Below, piece by piece: positions 17,675-27,055 of a stretch of DNA of 64,000 bases. Every line of letters begins with the position of its first letter. Position 1 is the stretch's first letter. The notes below the pieces were generated by a model. The model made no database searches. It saw nothing but the letters and a program-made list of their open reading frames with translations, and was not told the DNA's origin. Made by a program: the position numbers and the translations under genes. This DNA is from Christensenellaceae bacterium OttesenSCG-928-K19. Its GTDB lineage: Bacteria; Bacillota; Clostridia; Christensenellales; Christensenellaceae. The stretch is taken from NCBI GenBank assembly GCA_030266015.1, contig JAJDHD010000003.1:27222-91221 (forward strand). The letters are read 5' to 3'.

Positions 17675-18481
17675 ATGAAACGGATCATTCTACTGGGAAC
17701 AGGAAACGGCGATGTGGTAAATTGCTACAACACCTGCTTTGCCATACAAAACGGCCATGAATATTTTTTGGTGGATGCGGGCGGCGGCAACCGCATTGTC
17801 GCCCAGCTGCGAGACGCAAATATTCCCTTGAAAAATATCCACGACGTTTTTGTGTCGCATATCCACGCCGACCATATTTTAGGTGTTTTCTGGGTGATCC
17901 GCCGTATAGGAGAGTTGATTCTTAGTGCGGATTACGATGGAGTACTGACTATACGCAGCCATCAGCAGGTTGCAGAAGCCATCCGCGAAATCAGTATGAC
18001 AATATTGCAGAAAAAATTCCGGCAGCTTTTAGATAACAGAATCCTAATCAAAGCGGTGGAGGATGGGCAGTCTGAACGCATTTGTGGCTTTGCCCCCACC
18101 TTTTTTGATATACGCGCAAAGGGGGATCGGCAGTTTGGCTTTCATATGGAATATGAGCCGGGCAAAAGGCTGGTCTTTTTGGGCGACGAGCCATTAAACC
18201 CGGAGCTTGGCGGGCTGGTAGCCGGCAGTGATTATCTTATGCACGAGGCCTTTTGCCTTGACTCGCAGGAGCACATCTTCCGCGCTTATGAAAAAAACCA
18301 TTCCACCGCAAAGGCGGCGGCAATGATGGCAGAACAGCTACAGGTTAAAAACCTTATCTTGTACCACACGGAAGAAGAAACCCTTGCAAACAGAAAACAA
18401 ATGTATACTGCCGAGGCTAAAGAATATTGCAATTGCAATGTATATGTTCCGGACGACCTAGACATAATTGCGCTAGACTAG
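17675..18481 (+). CDS. Metallo-beta-lactamase-fold hydrolase (RNase Z-like)
   Basis: 268 residues. Opens with LLGTGNGDVVNCYNTCF and carries the metal motif SHIHADHILG, the typical arrangement of ElaC-like enzymes. Later metal ligands are plausible in FLGDEP and YHTEEE. The start follows GGAGG at 17663. A possible promoter lies upstream (TTGACA at 17608-17613, 18-base spacer, TATGCT). The physiological substrate is unknown. It converges on the ribokinase gene with only 12 bases between. Confidence 0.85.
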   Translation: MKRIILLGTGNGDVVNCYNTCFAIQNGHEYFLVDAGGGNRIVAQLRDANIPLKNIHDVFVSHIHADHILGVFWVIRRIGELILSADYDGVLTIRSHQQVAEAIREISMTILQKKFRQLLDNRILIKAVEDGQSERICGFAPTFFDIRAKGDRQFGFHMEYEPGKRLVFLGDEPLNPELGGLVAGSDYLMHEAFCLDSQEHIFRAYEKNHSTAKAAAMMAEQLQVKNLILYHTEEETLANRKQMYTAEAKEYCNCNVYVPDDLDIIALD

Positions 18482-18493
18482 ACCCTGCGTTGG

Positions 18494-19426
18494 TTACCCT
18501 TGCCCTGCCAAAAAATCCTGTATCTCTTTTCGGGTGTGAATGGCACTGTGCGCGCCCGGGCGTTCCGTGGCAAGTGCTCCGCAAGCGCTGGCAAGCCGCA
18601 GCGTATCGCGCAAGTCCAGCCCTTCGGAAATCCCCACGGCAAATCCTGCGTTAAACGAGTCGCCCGCGGCGGTGGTGTCCACCGGGGTAACAGGGAACGC
18701 GGCAAGGCTGATCTCCCTGCTATCGTCACAATAATACGCACCCTTGCTGCCCAGCGTGATGCACACGCCCTTTACGCCCTTATTCAAAAACCACTCGGCA
18801 TTTGCCCTTTTCCAGTCATCAAAAGGCATGTCTGCCAGCATCAACCCAGTGTACCCCTCGCTTTCCGTTTCATTTGGGGTAATATAATCTGTAACGCTAT
18901 ATATTTCCTCTGTAAGCGGCAACGCCGGGGCGGGGTTTAGCACAGTTTTTACTCCCGCATCGCGCGCCATTTGCAGGCCATAAAGAACGGCATCCTGGTT
19001 GATCTCGTTTTGCGTAATCAAAATATCTGCCTGTTTTATCGCGCCAGAGGCCGCGTCTATATGCTCTTTGGTGATCATTTTATTGGCGCCGGGGCAGTAT
19101 ACCAGCATGTTATCGCCATTCTGGTCTACAAGTATTGTGCAGTTGCCCGTTTGCGCCCCTTCCACTCGTTGCAGGTAATCGACAAGCACGCCACGCTCAG
19201 CCAAGCTACTGCGCACAATATCACCATTTTCGTCGTCACCGGTACATCCGATGAAATATGTTTGCGCGCCCAGCAGTGCAGCCTGCACAGCCTGGTTGGA
19301 GCCTTTGCCGCCCACGTGTATGCCCAGGCCAAAGCCCTCCACAATCTCCCCGCGTCGCGGCAGGCGGCTGGCAAGCGCGGTAAAGTCGCGGTTGATGCTG
19401 CCAAGCACGGCAACCTTTATATCCAT
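18494..19426 (-). CDS. rbsK: Ribokinase
   Basis: 310 residues, PfkB family. Phosphorylates ribose at O5. Motifs: GSINRDFTALASRLPRRGE, HVGGKGSNQAVQAALLG (first PfkB signature) and DTTAAGDSFNAGFAVG (second signature with the catalytic Asp). There is no ribose transporter beside it. With rpiB and the nucleoside operon elsewhere in the window it could channel ribose to the pentose phosphate pathway. Other sugars remain possible. Confidence 0.88.
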   Translation of the reverse strand: MDIKVAVLGSINRDFTALASRLPRRGEIVEGFGLGIHVGGKGSNQAVQAALLGAQTYFIGCTGDDENGDIVRSSLAERGVLVDYLQRVEGAQTGNCTILVDQNGDNMLVYCPGANKMITKEHIDAASGAIKQADILITQNEINQDAVLYGLQMARDAGVKTVLNPAPALPLTEEIYSVTDYITPNETESEGYTGLMLADMPFDDWKRANAEWFLNKGVKGVCITLGSKGAYYCDDSREISLAAFPVTPVDTTAAGDSFNAGFAVGISEGLDLRDTLRLASACGALATERPGAHSAIHTRKEIQDFLAGQG

Positions 19427-19616
19427 AGAAACAACCCTCCCAGTATTTTTACAGCACCTAAACTAACGCCAAGCCATATCATTTGCTGCCTGGCACTTTT
19501 TCGCAATGGGCGCGTTCGCGGCCATTACAGGAAACTGTATGGGGATATTATACCATAGGTCCTTCTGCAAAGGGCCTTGCTATTTTACTTTCAGGGCAAA
19601 CGGGCTGCCCCAACAC

Positions 19617-19647
19617 AAAAAACCACGGTGAAAAACCATGGTTTTTT
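19617..19647. terminator. Intrinsic terminator after the alcohol dehydrogenase gene
   Basis: AAAAAACCA / TGGTTTTTT stem extended by GG/CC after one mismatch. T runs lie on both strands; on the minus strand it ends the alcohol dehydrogenase transcript. Confidence 0.75.
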
Positions 19648-19671
19648 ATATCAAGCAAGAAAACCAACCCC

Positions 19672-20832
19672 TCATTGGTAATCATATAACAGCTCGTAAA
19701 TCCGCGCTATTTCATCCGTGGTAAACACACGCGGGTTGTCGTCTATTGTCCCTGTGGAGATTGCATCATCCACCATGTCGCCAATCTGCCCCATAAAGTT
19801 TTCTTTTTTCACGCCCCATTCCCTGGGGCTGGGGATGTCCAGCTTCACGTTCAGCTCGCGCAGGCGTTCTACCAGAAGCAGGTTCAGGTCATCCTCTGAG
19901 AGACCGGGCGGCGCGTGATTCATGGCACGCGCAATTGCCGCATACCTTGCCGGGCTGCTGCCAATGCTATATTCCGTCACCAGTGGCAAAAGAATGGCAT
20001 GACCCGCACCATGCTTCATGCCAAACCGCACGCCCAGCGGGTAGGCCATGGCGTGGATGGCACACACTGAAGAATTGCTGATGGCAATGCCTGCATAGTT
20101 AGAGCCCATCATCATGTCCTTGCGTGCATTTTCGTTATCCGGCTCGTTATATACCGTCACAATGGAATTACTAATCAGCTCAATCGCAAGCAGCGCATAC
20201 ATATCCGCCACGGGGTTTGCCTTGGCAGAGATAAACGCTTCTATCGCATGGGCCAGCGCGTCCATACCCACCATGGCGGTTAGCCGCGGTGGCATGGTCA
20301 TGCTCAGCTCGTAATCCACAATAGCCACATCCGGCATAAACGCATCGTCAAAGCAGGTCATCTTTACACCCTCGTCGCGTATGGTTGCCACACGGGTCGC
20401 CTCTGTTCCCGTACCTGCCGTTGTGGGAATGGCAACATGAAACACACCCCTATTCGGCACCAGAAAATAACCGTTGAATTTGCGGAAGTCCTCTTCGTTT
20501 GTTGCCATAACGGCAACTGCCTTGCCAACGTCTATCACGCTGCCACCGCCCAGGCTCACCACTGCCTCGCAACCGCTTTTACAATAAACCTCAAACGCGG
20601 CTTGCGCCGTTTTTAAATCCGGCTCCGGCGCTATGTCGGAATAAATGAAGGGCGTAATCCCTTTTTCCTTCATGGCCTTCATCATTTCATCCACTTTGCC
20701 GGTATCCTCAAAAAAACGGTCGGACACAAGCAGCACGCGTTTTTTACGCATTTTCTCCATCTGCCGTGCTGCCTCCAGCCTGCTTCCTTTGCCGTATATG
20801 ATAGTTGTGGGAATATGGCACTCAAAATTCAT
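19672..20832 (-). CDS. Iron-containing alcohol dehydrogenase
   Basis: 386 residues, group III Fe-ADH. It interconverts alcohols and aldehydes with NAD(P). The nucleotide loop is SLGGGSVIDVGKAVA. Metal ligands are expected in MVGMDALAHAIEAF and VCAIHAMAYPLGVRFGMKHG. The promoter is an almost perfect sigma-54 site 41 bases upstream, and the divergent neighbour is a sigma-54 activator, so the gene is probably switched on by a signal sensed by that PAS protein. Substrate unknown. Confidence 0.93.
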   Translation of the reverse strand: MNFECHIPTTIIYGKGSRLEAARQMEKMRKKRVLLVSDRFFEDTGKVDEMMKAMKEKGITPFIYSDIAPEPDLKTAQAAFEVYCKSGCEAVVSLGGGSVIDVGKAVAVMATNEEDFRKFNGYFLVPNRGVFHVAIPTTAGTGTEATRVATIRDEGVKMTCFDDAFMPDVAIVDYELSMTMPPRLTAMVGMDALAHAIEAFISAKANPVADMYALLAIELISNSIVTVYNEPDNENARKDMMMGSNYAGIAISNSSVCAIHAMAYPLGVRFGMKHGAGHAILLPLVTEYSIGSSPARYAAIARAMNHAPPGLSEDDLNLLLVERLRELNVKLDIPSPREWGVKKENFMGQIGDMVDDAISTGTIDDNPRVFTTDEIARIYELLYDYQ

Positions 20833-20872
20833 AGCTTCGCCCTCGTTTGCATTGTGTCTACATTATAATACA

Positions 20873-20887
20873 GCAAGAAACGTGCCA
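20873..20887 (-). promoter_or_regulatory. Sigma-54 (-24/-12) promoter of the alcohol dehydrogenase gene
   Basis: On the minus strand it reads TGGCACG-TTTC-TTGC, matching the consensus TGGCACG-N4-TTGC at every defined base. GG and GC are 10 bases apart. Transcription would start near 20861, giving a leader of about 29 bases to the start codon. No sigma-70 promoter of similar quality is seen here. Confidence 0.9.
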
Positions 20888-20933
20888 AGCTTTATCCTCC
20901 CCTCGCCGCATACCTCTGCGCTTTCCATTGCCC

Positions 20934-20967
20934 ATGCGCAGGATTGCGCACAGGCAATCTTGCGCAT
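20934..20967. promoter_or_regulatory. Upstream activator site: long inverted repeat
   Basis: ATGCGCA-G-GATTGC, 6-base spacer, GCAATC-T-TGCGCAT: 14-base arms with one mismatch. It lies about 73-106 bases upstream of the predicted sigma-54 start, the usual place for an enhancer bound by the activator's Fis-type domain. Confidence 0.75.
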
Positions 20968-20978
20968 CTAATTAAATA

Positions 20979-21008
20979 TATGCACTTTTGCATATTTCAT
21001 GCTATACT
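20979..21008 (+). promoter_or_regulatory. Promoter region of the sigma-54 activator with a dyad
   Basis: A TATACT -10 box stands at 21003-21008. A perfect TATGCA-CTTT-TGCATA inverted repeat (20979-20994) covers the expected -35 position, where no good -35 box is seen. Autoregulation or activation at this dyad is plausible. Confidence 0.4.
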
Positions 21009-21038
21009 ATGCGTATCATCTTTTTTATGGAGCGGTTT

Positions 21039-22751
21039 ATGGATCAGTTTTATAATGATATTGCAGACAAAAGCTTTCTGGGCATGATTGTGAGCGACGA
21101 GCAATCACGCATCCTCTATTTTGATGAAAAACTGAAGGAAACCATGCGCGGGCTAAACCACCACTTTGCCCACTTTATAGACGCGGGTGACATTATCGGC
21201 ATCAAAAACCTGGTGCGCCGCGAAAAAAACCTGCACATGAAGCAGCTTAATACCACAATGGAAGGACGAAAATATACCTACCTTTACCTGTTTGACCTAT
21301 CGGTGGAGCGACAGCTTGCCCTACAGTTAAAAGAGGCATCGTACGACGCGCATCTTTGGTATGAAACATTCAACCAGATGAAGGATGCTGTACTCATCAC
21401 GGATGAAAGCAATATCGTGCTTTTTGTCAACGCCGCCTTCACAGGCATGATGGGAATTCCCGCGGCGTCCATTACCGGGCAATCGCTGGAGGGCAGTGAG
21501 TTTGGCCGGGAATATTGCAAAAGCATTTTAAACCGCAGGGATTTTTCATCGGCTGTTATGGAGTTTGAAGGCCAGCGTAAATGCCTGGTTTCCTGCTCTC
21601 CCGTGTTTGACGAAGACCACAACCTGAAGCGAACACTGATCTTATTTAAAGACCTGGACGACGCGGAATTATCGCCCAAGGCGCGCACCGTATCGTTAAA
21701 AACGGACGACAGCGCCGCGCGCCCCCCAGCATCAAAGCCCATTGACAAAAAAGCATTGAACCCAGCTATGAAAAAAATCTACCGCGAAATAGACCGCCTT
21801 GCAAATGTGGATACCACCATATTGCTTACAGGCGAAACGGGCGTGGGCAAGGATTTTATCGCTGGCTATATCCACGAAAACAGCGACCGCGCAAAAACAG
21901 GCAAGTTGGTGAAGATCAACTGCGGCGCCATACCCGAAACATTGTTTGAATCCGAACTGTTTGGCTATGAATCGGGCGCGTTTACCGGCGCGCTGAAAAG
22001 CGGCAAGATTGGGTATTTTGAAAGCGCGGCAAACGGCACACTTTATTTGGACGAAATAGGCGAGATGCCCTACCTGATGCAGGTAAAGCTGCTCTCCGCA
22101 TTAAACGACAGGGAATTTTACCGCGTGGGCGGTACAAAACCAATCCAGTTCACCGCACGCGTTATTGCGGCTACAAACGCCGACCTTTCCGCCCTGATCA
22201 AAGAGAAAAAGTTCCGATCTGACCTATTTTACCGTATTAATGTTATTACCTTTGAGATACCGCCGCTCCGCGACAGGCGGGAGGAAACACTGTGGATTGC
22301 ACGCGATATTCTGCAGCAATATAACGCGCACTATGGCAAAAACTGCTATTTTGACCCACTGACCATGAGCGTGTTTTTGCAATATAACTGGACGGGCAAT
22401 ATACGCGAAATGAAAAACCTGGTCGAGCGCCTTGTTGTCACCAGCCCCACCGACTGCATTGGCATAGAAAATATTCCCGACGATATTTGCGAATATGTGG
22501 GCATCACCAAGGACACGCCCGCCGAAGAAATTGAGTTGCCAAAAGAAGAACCGCAGCCCGCGGTATCTGCGGCTGCCGCCACTGTGGAAATTCCGCAAGG
22601 CAAGAAGTTGCGGGAGCTTGTGGACGGCTACGAGATGCAGGTGCTGGAGCAAGCGTTAAAAAACAGTGCCTCATTAAAAGAGGCATCGGAAAAACTGGGG
22701 GTGGATATTTCCACCATCGTGCGGAAAAAACAGAAGTATAAGCTGCCCTAA
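21039..22751 (+). CDS. PAS-domain sigma-54-dependent transcriptional activator
   Basis: 570 residues. An N-terminal region and a PAS domain (about 115-225) are followed by an AAA+ domain: Walker A GETGVGKD near 265-272, the sigma-54 contact loop GAFTGA at 313-318, Walker B LYLDEIGEM and the arginine-finger region FRSDLFYRINV. The C-terminus is a Fis/TyrR-type helix-turn-helix (ASEKLGVDISTIVRKKQ). There is no receiver domain, so PAS senses the signal directly. The start follows ATGGAGCGG; ATG 21027 is an alternative. It is divergent to the alcohol dehydrogenase it probably controls. Confidence 0.93.
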   Translation: MDQFYNDIADKSFLGMIVSDEQSRILYFDEKLKETMRGLNHHFAHFIDAGDIIGIKNLVRREKNLHMKQLNTTMEGRKYTYLYLFDLSVERQLALQLKEASYDAHLWYETFNQMKDAVLITDESNIVLFVNAAFTGMMGIPAASITGQSLEGSEFGREYCKSILNRRDFSSAVMEFEGQRKCLVSCSPVFDEDHNLKRTLILFKDLDDAELSPKARTVSLKTDDSAARPPASKPIDKKALNPAMKKIYREIDRLANVDTTILLTGETGVGKDFIAGYIHENSDRAKTGKLVKINCGAIPETLFESELFGYESGAFTGALKSGKIGYFESAANGTLYLDEIGEMPYLMQVKLLSALNDREFYRVGGTKPIQFTARVIAATNADLSALIKEKKFRSDLFYRINVITFEIPPLRDRREETLWIARDILQQYNAHYGKNCYFDPLTMSVFLQYNWTGNIREMKNLVERLVVTSPTDCIGIENIPDDICEYVGITKDTPAEEIELPKEEPQPAVSAAAATVEIPQGKKLRELVDGYEMQVLEQALKNSASLKEASEKLGVDISTIVRKKQKYKLP

Positions 22752-23057
22752 ATATAGCTGTTTAGATTTGCGCATTTTACTATATTGCGCTTTTATTCGT
22801 TGGGTGATAAACAAGCAAGAATGCCATTACCCCTAAAGCTGCCGCCTGATTTCATCTGAAATACGGGTAGCGGCTTTTTGGATTTGCGCTGCTAACGCCC
22901 CCGGGTTGTCAAAATCCGGCTGTTCTGCCAGCACTCATTCTCATGGATGCCAGCATGTCCCCGATTACATAAGTGCGGCAACTTTAAAGCAAACGCGTGT
23001 GCCCGCAGGGTTTCCTGTTTATATATAATAAAGCACATTCAAACGGAGTGATTTAGT
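22752..23057. other. Intergenic region with terminator, no gene
   Basis: After the activator gene there is a terminator (22835-22879). The remainder shows no open frame of interest. TATATATAATAAAG at about 23021 is a weak -10 region for the next gene. Confidence 0.45.
22835..22879 (+). terminator. Intrinsic terminator after the activator gene
   Basis: GCCGC / GCGGC stem enclosing an inner ATTTCA-TC-TGAAAT hairpin, followed by TTTTT. Confidence 0.65.
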
Positions 23058-24518
23058 ATGTATGATGTAGTTATTATCGGCGGCGGTGTTGTGGGCGCTG
23101 CCATCGCACGCGAGCTCAGCCGTTTCCGGCTCAGCATTGCCGTGCTGGAAAAAGAAATCGACATCGCCATGGGCGCGACAAAGGCAAATTCCGCCATTGT
23201 GCATGGCGGCTATGCGGAAGCACACGCCAAGCTGAAAGGGCGCGTTTGCTACCAGGGGCGCCGGCAATTCCAAAAGCTAAACGATGAGCTGGATTTTGGC
23301 TTTTTGCCTATCGGCTCGCTTGTACTCGCCTTTGAAGAAGGACAGCGGCAGGGGCTTGTGGAGCTATTGGAGAATGGCAAAAAGAACGGGCTGCCCGACC
23401 TGGAGTTGCTCGATGCGGCGCAGGTGCACGCGCTGGAGCCAAACGTTAACGATACAGTGAAATACGCACTATATTGCAGGGGCGCGGGTGTTTGCTCACC
23501 ATTTGAGCTGGCCGTTGCGCTGATGGAAAACGCAATTGCAAACGGTGTTTCACTTTTTTTGCAAAGTGAAGTCTCTGCCATACAAAAAATAGAAGATACC
23601 TTTCAAATCAATACGCAAAGCGGTGCTGTATATGAAGCGCGTTATGTTGTGAACGCCGCGGGGCTTTATGCGGCACAAGTCGCGGCTATGGCTGGAACTG
23701 GTGATTTTTCCATCCACCCGCGCTCGGGCGAGTATATACTGATGCGCGAAGGCACGGGCAAGCTTGCGGGCCAGGTGCTCTTTCAAATGCCTACAAAAAT
23801 GGGCAAGGGCATTCTGGTCACGCCCACGGTTTACGGCAACCTGCTCCTGGGGCCGGATGCGCTGGACGAGCAAAGCAGCGACCGGAACACCCATGTGCAG
23901 CGCCTGCACAGTATTTTTAAAACGGCAAAGCAGACCACGGATAAGCTGGATGCGTCCAAATTCCTGCGCAGCTTTGCGGGTGTGCGCGCCGTGGCAAGTA
24001 CAGATGATTTTATCATTGGAAAAAGCAGTGTGGCAGGGTTTATCAACGCCGCGGGCATTCAATCCCCCGGTGTCACCTCCTCGCCCGCCATTGCGCAGCT
24101 CGTGCGTGACAATCTGTCGGATTCCGGGTTGGAGCTGGCGGATAATCCACACTTCAACCCACACAGGCAAGCGCCTTATGTTGCAGAAGAACCCGTTGCC
24201 CCCCCTCTGTTAAAAGAGCTGGTGGAGCTCGCCGAGGGGAAAGATCAACGTATTGTTTGCCGTTGTATGCAGGTGCGTGAATCCGCCATACGCGAAGCGC
24301 TGGCACGCGGCATCCCGCTGCAAACGGTAGACGCGGTAAAGCGCCGCACGCTCGCGGGTATGGGCATGTGCCAAGGCATGTTTTGTCGCCCACGCACCGC
24401 CTCGCTGCTCTCCCACCATTATGACCGGCCTATAGACAGCCAGCCTGATTATGTTCGCGAAGGCCTGCAACGTGTGGAGAAAAAGGAATTCCTGGATTAT
24501 ATGCGCAATAACGGCTGA
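23058..24518 (+). CDS. FAD-dependent oxidoreductase with BFD-like [2Fe-2S] domain (GlpA-like)
   Basis: 486 residues. The N-terminal Rossmann motif is VVIIGGGVVGAAIARELSR, followed by the DAO fold (MGATKANSAIVHGGY, FAGVRAVASTDDFIIG). The C-terminal 90 residues hold a BFD-type cluster site, VCRCMQVRESAIREAL with a later GMCQGMFCR. In Clostridia this architecture is usually encoded beside a pyridine-nucleotide oxidoreductase and a DUF1667 protein for glycerol 3-phosphate oxidation. Those partners are absent here, so the electron acceptor is unknown. It converges on the sulfatase gene with 6 bases between. Confidence 0.88.
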   Translation: MYDVVIIGGGVVGAAIARELSRFRLSIAVLEKEIDIAMGATKANSAIVHGGYAEAHAKLKGRVCYQGRRQFQKLNDELDFGFLPIGSLVLAFEEGQRQGLVELLENGKKNGLPDLELLDAAQVHALEPNVNDTVKYALYCRGAGVCSPFELAVALMENAIANGVSLFLQSEVSAIQKIEDTFQINTQSGAVYEARYVVNAAGLYAAQVAAMAGTGDFSIHPRSGEYILMREGTGKLAGQVLFQMPTKMGKGILVTPTVYGNLLLGPDALDEQSSDRNTHVQRLHSIFKTAKQTTDKLDASKFLRSFAGVRAVASTDDFIIGKSSVAGFINAAGIQSPGVTSSPAIAQLVRDNLSDSGLELADNPHFNPHRQAPYVAEEPVAPPLLKELVELAEGKDQRIVCRCMQVRESAIREALARGIPLQTVDAVKRRTLAGMGMCQGMFCRPRTASLLSHHYDRPIDSQPDYVREGLQRVEKKEFLDYMRNNG

Positions 24519-24524
24519 TTGCCG

Positions 24525-26621
24525 TTAGGGTTCTTGCGCTTCTTCTTCAGGCTTCAAAACGATCCTGTAATAATCATAGTCATAAATTTGCGGAGAATAG
24601 ACAAACTTATCCGCCACTGTTTTATTGATGCGTTCTATATAGGCTTGATCTACCTCGCTGCCATCCGCCATCGTGGCCTCGCCAGTATTTGCGTTAAACC
24701 TCGCCCGCTCCGTCACCCAGCTTCTGTCGCCCAGAATGGCAAGCGGCTCCGCGTCCGAAAAAACGTCGCGCCCCATCAGCAAACGGGAATCATATGGTAA
24801 CCCAAATAAATTACTAAGTGTGGGCAGTATATCAAGCGAGCAGCACGGCTCGTCAATTTGCTCCGGTTCCATCCCCGGGCAATACAACAGCCACGCGCTC
24901 TCGTTGTATTCAAAGTTGCGCTCCAGCTCGTGCCCAATCAGCTCACTGATGGAATCGGTGCTTAATCCATACGGGGGATGGTCCGGGCTAATGGAGATGA
25001 CTGTTTTGTCCGCAATTCCCGCCTTTTCAAGCTCGCCCAAAAGCAGCTCCACCGCCCTATCCAGTTCAATATTACACGCAAGGTATGCTGCGCTTTCCTC
25101 AGAAAGCGGCAAATCTTCCACCAAATCACGGTACTTGCGCGACATCGCGTTGCCATCCCAGGTATACAGCATGTGCCCGCTCACCGTCATGAAATAGGTG
25201 TGGAAGGGCTTGTCTCCAATATAATCGGGCAGGCTGGCCTCCACCATCTGGTAGTCAGACTGCGGCCATGTGTCCTCAATCTCCAGTCCATTACCCACCG
25301 CTGTGAACGTATATCCCATGTATGGATGGGATATATTACGTTTATAATAAGTATGCGAATTATTATGATAGGCGTTTGTTTGATACCCCAGCGCAGAGAA
25401 CTGGTTCCCCATGGTAAACGGTATGTAATTCTCCTTTTGCGCGGTCATATACATGCTCCAAATACCCGTTTTAGGAATCAACCCCTGGCAGTTGACATAT
25501 TCGCCATCCGACGTGCTGACCGCCCATTCCGGGCAGTAGAAATTTGTAAAATGAAATCCCTCCTGCTGCATCTTATATAGCGTGGGCGTCAGGTCTTTGT
25601 CTATGGCATAGGGCGCAAACGCCTCAGCGGTTATCGTGATGAGGTTATACCCCTCAAACATCCCGGTATGTTCGTTTTGCCGCGTGGGTGAAAGACGGCC
25701 GAAATATTCGTGCATCCCAGCGATTGCCGCGTCCTCTTCCTGCGCCATCAGCGCGTCAAAATCAATCTCCAGCTCATTGTAGCCATATTCAACAATGGCG
25801 GCTTCTTCCTCCGCTGGTGCTTCCCCGGCTTGCTCTGGCACAGGCGTTGGTGTTTGTGCTTCCTGCTCCGGCGTTTGCTCCAGTTGCTGCTCCTCCTGTA
25901 CCTCCTGCTGCACGGGCGGCATATCCGGCAATCCAAACAAATACCGCTGCACATCCAGGCGAACTGTGGTAAACAACCCCAGCTTGTCTACAGACTGGGT
26001 CAACGCGCTATTGTGAAAATAATATTCATATGGAGAAAAATATCCCGTTCCAACCGCAAAAATACTGCCCACTCCCGCAAAGTGCACGCCCACCGCCAGG
26101 GCTGCGGCAATGATTGCCGTTTTGACCGATCTGCCAAACACAAGCCTCTTGCAGAAGAAAATATTGACCACACCGGGCAACGCAATCAGTGCAATAAACG
26201 GCCATACCTGCGCCAGTGTTGTCCAGATAGTATCGCCATATTGCATTGCATCCCCGCCGTTCAGCATGGAAAAGACCGTCAAGAATGTCCCAAATATAGA
26301 GTAATAAAACAACTGTACAATATAAAGCGCCATCAAAAGGCCCATAAAAACATGGGAAAGCACAAACCCCGCTTTGGCGGGCAGCAAAAAACAGATGGCA
26401 GTGAACAGCAACGCCAGCGAGCTACCAAAAAGCAACAAAAACAGTATGCCAATCCCCGCAAACGGCACATCAAGCGCGAATCGCACCACACATTCCAACA
26501 AGACAATATCACCCAAATAAAAAAAGAAAAGCGCCAGCGGGCTTTTTTTGAAGTGTTTTATTTCTTTTTTCGCCACTTCTTTTTCCATCTTCCGAATACC
26601 AAAAACAGGGATAATATACAC
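24525..26621 (-). CDS. LTA-synthase-family membrane sulfatase
   Basis: 698 residues. About five membrane helices (residues 25-190) are followed by an unusual Gln/Glu/Pro/Ala-rich linker (about 230-280) and an extracellular alkaline-phosphatase-fold domain. The catalytic threonine lies in WAVSTSDGEYVNCQ, and the metal motif SPDHPPYG near the end is intact. Such enzymes transfer glycerol phosphate to build lipoteichoic acid or act as related phosphotransferases. A -10 box TATAAT is present on the minus strand at 26666-26671. The exact polymer cannot be told from sequence. Confidence 0.88.
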   Translation of the reverse strand: MYIIPVFGIRKMEKEVAKKEIKHFKKSPLALFFFYLGDIVLLECVVRFALDVPFAGIGILFLLLFGSSLALLFTAICFLLPAKAGFVLSHVFMGLLMALYIVQLFYYSIFGTFLTVFSMLNGGDAMQYGDTIWTTLAQVWPFIALIALPGVVNIFFCKRLVFGRSVKTAIIAAALAVGVHFAGVGSIFAVGTGYFSPYEYYFHNSALTQSVDKLGLFTTVRLDVQRYLFGLPDMPPVQQEVQEEQQLEQTPEQEAQTPTPVPEQAGEAPAEEEAAIVEYGYNELEIDFDALMAQEEDAAIAGMHEYFGRLSPTRQNEHTGMFEGYNLITITAEAFAPYAIDKDLTPTLYKMQQEGFHFTNFYCPEWAVSTSDGEYVNCQGLIPKTGIWSMYMTAQKENYIPFTMGNQFSALGYQTNAYHNNSHTYYKRNISHPYMGYTFTAVGNGLEIEDTWPQSDYQMVEASLPDYIGDKPFHTYFMTVSGHMLYTWDGNAMSRKYRDLVEDLPLSEESAAYLACNIELDRAVELLLGELEKAGIADKTVISISPDHPPYGLSTDSISELIGHELERNFEYNESAWLLYCPGMEPEQIDEPCCSLDILPTLSNLFGLPYDSRLLMGRDVFSDAEPLAILGDRSWVTERARFNANTGEATMADGSEVDQAYIERINKTVADKFVYSPQIYDYDYYRIVLKPEEEAQEP

Positions 26622-27055
26622 AACCTCTGGAAGTTTTTGTTTCCCCAGTTCAAATTGCTATTGACATTATACAGCATCCTTTTTGAATATGCACTAATTT
26701 CTCTTCTGGGATGCAAAAAAATTGACTGCAAGCTGACATGCAGCAGTCTCGGTAAATATTGTGCTTCGCGCTTATGCAAGTTAACATATGCATGATCTGG
26801 CATAAAAATGCGCACATAGTTGAATCCTTCCTAACCAATAGAGTATAATAAAAATGGCCGGAGCGCATAGTTCATGCAAATAAACCAACCTTCTGCCGCC
26901 ACAGGCCATAGCTATATAGCAACATACTATTTTGCAAAAAAAGAAACGTTGAATTTTCAGACGCTTCGCACACAAGAACGCAACACCATGTGCAACTAGC
27001 GCGGGGCAAAACACATCGGTTGTTTCTGCCCGAACCAGTATAAGGAGGCCATACC
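26622..27055. other. Divergent intergenic region, no gene supported
   Basis: It holds the -10 box of the sulfatase gene at one end and, toward the zinc-ribbon gene, TTGAAT and TATAAT at 26820-26849. A minus-strand open frame of about 96 codons here has no ribosome site or protein-like composition. Confidence 0.45.
26820..26849 (+). promoter_or_regulatory. Promoter for the zinc-ribbon membrane protein
   Basis: TTGAAT, an 18-base spacer and TATAAT. The leader would be about 200 bases long. Confidence 0.5.

Noticed and set aside
19489..19506. Second sigma-54-like site TGGCAC...CGCA
   Set aside because: GG and GC are one base too close and the downstream gene order does not fit.
25710..26795. 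361-codon plus-strand open frame opposite the LTA-synthase-like gene
   Set aside because: Composition of an antisense frame; the minus-strand product has clear catalytic motifs.
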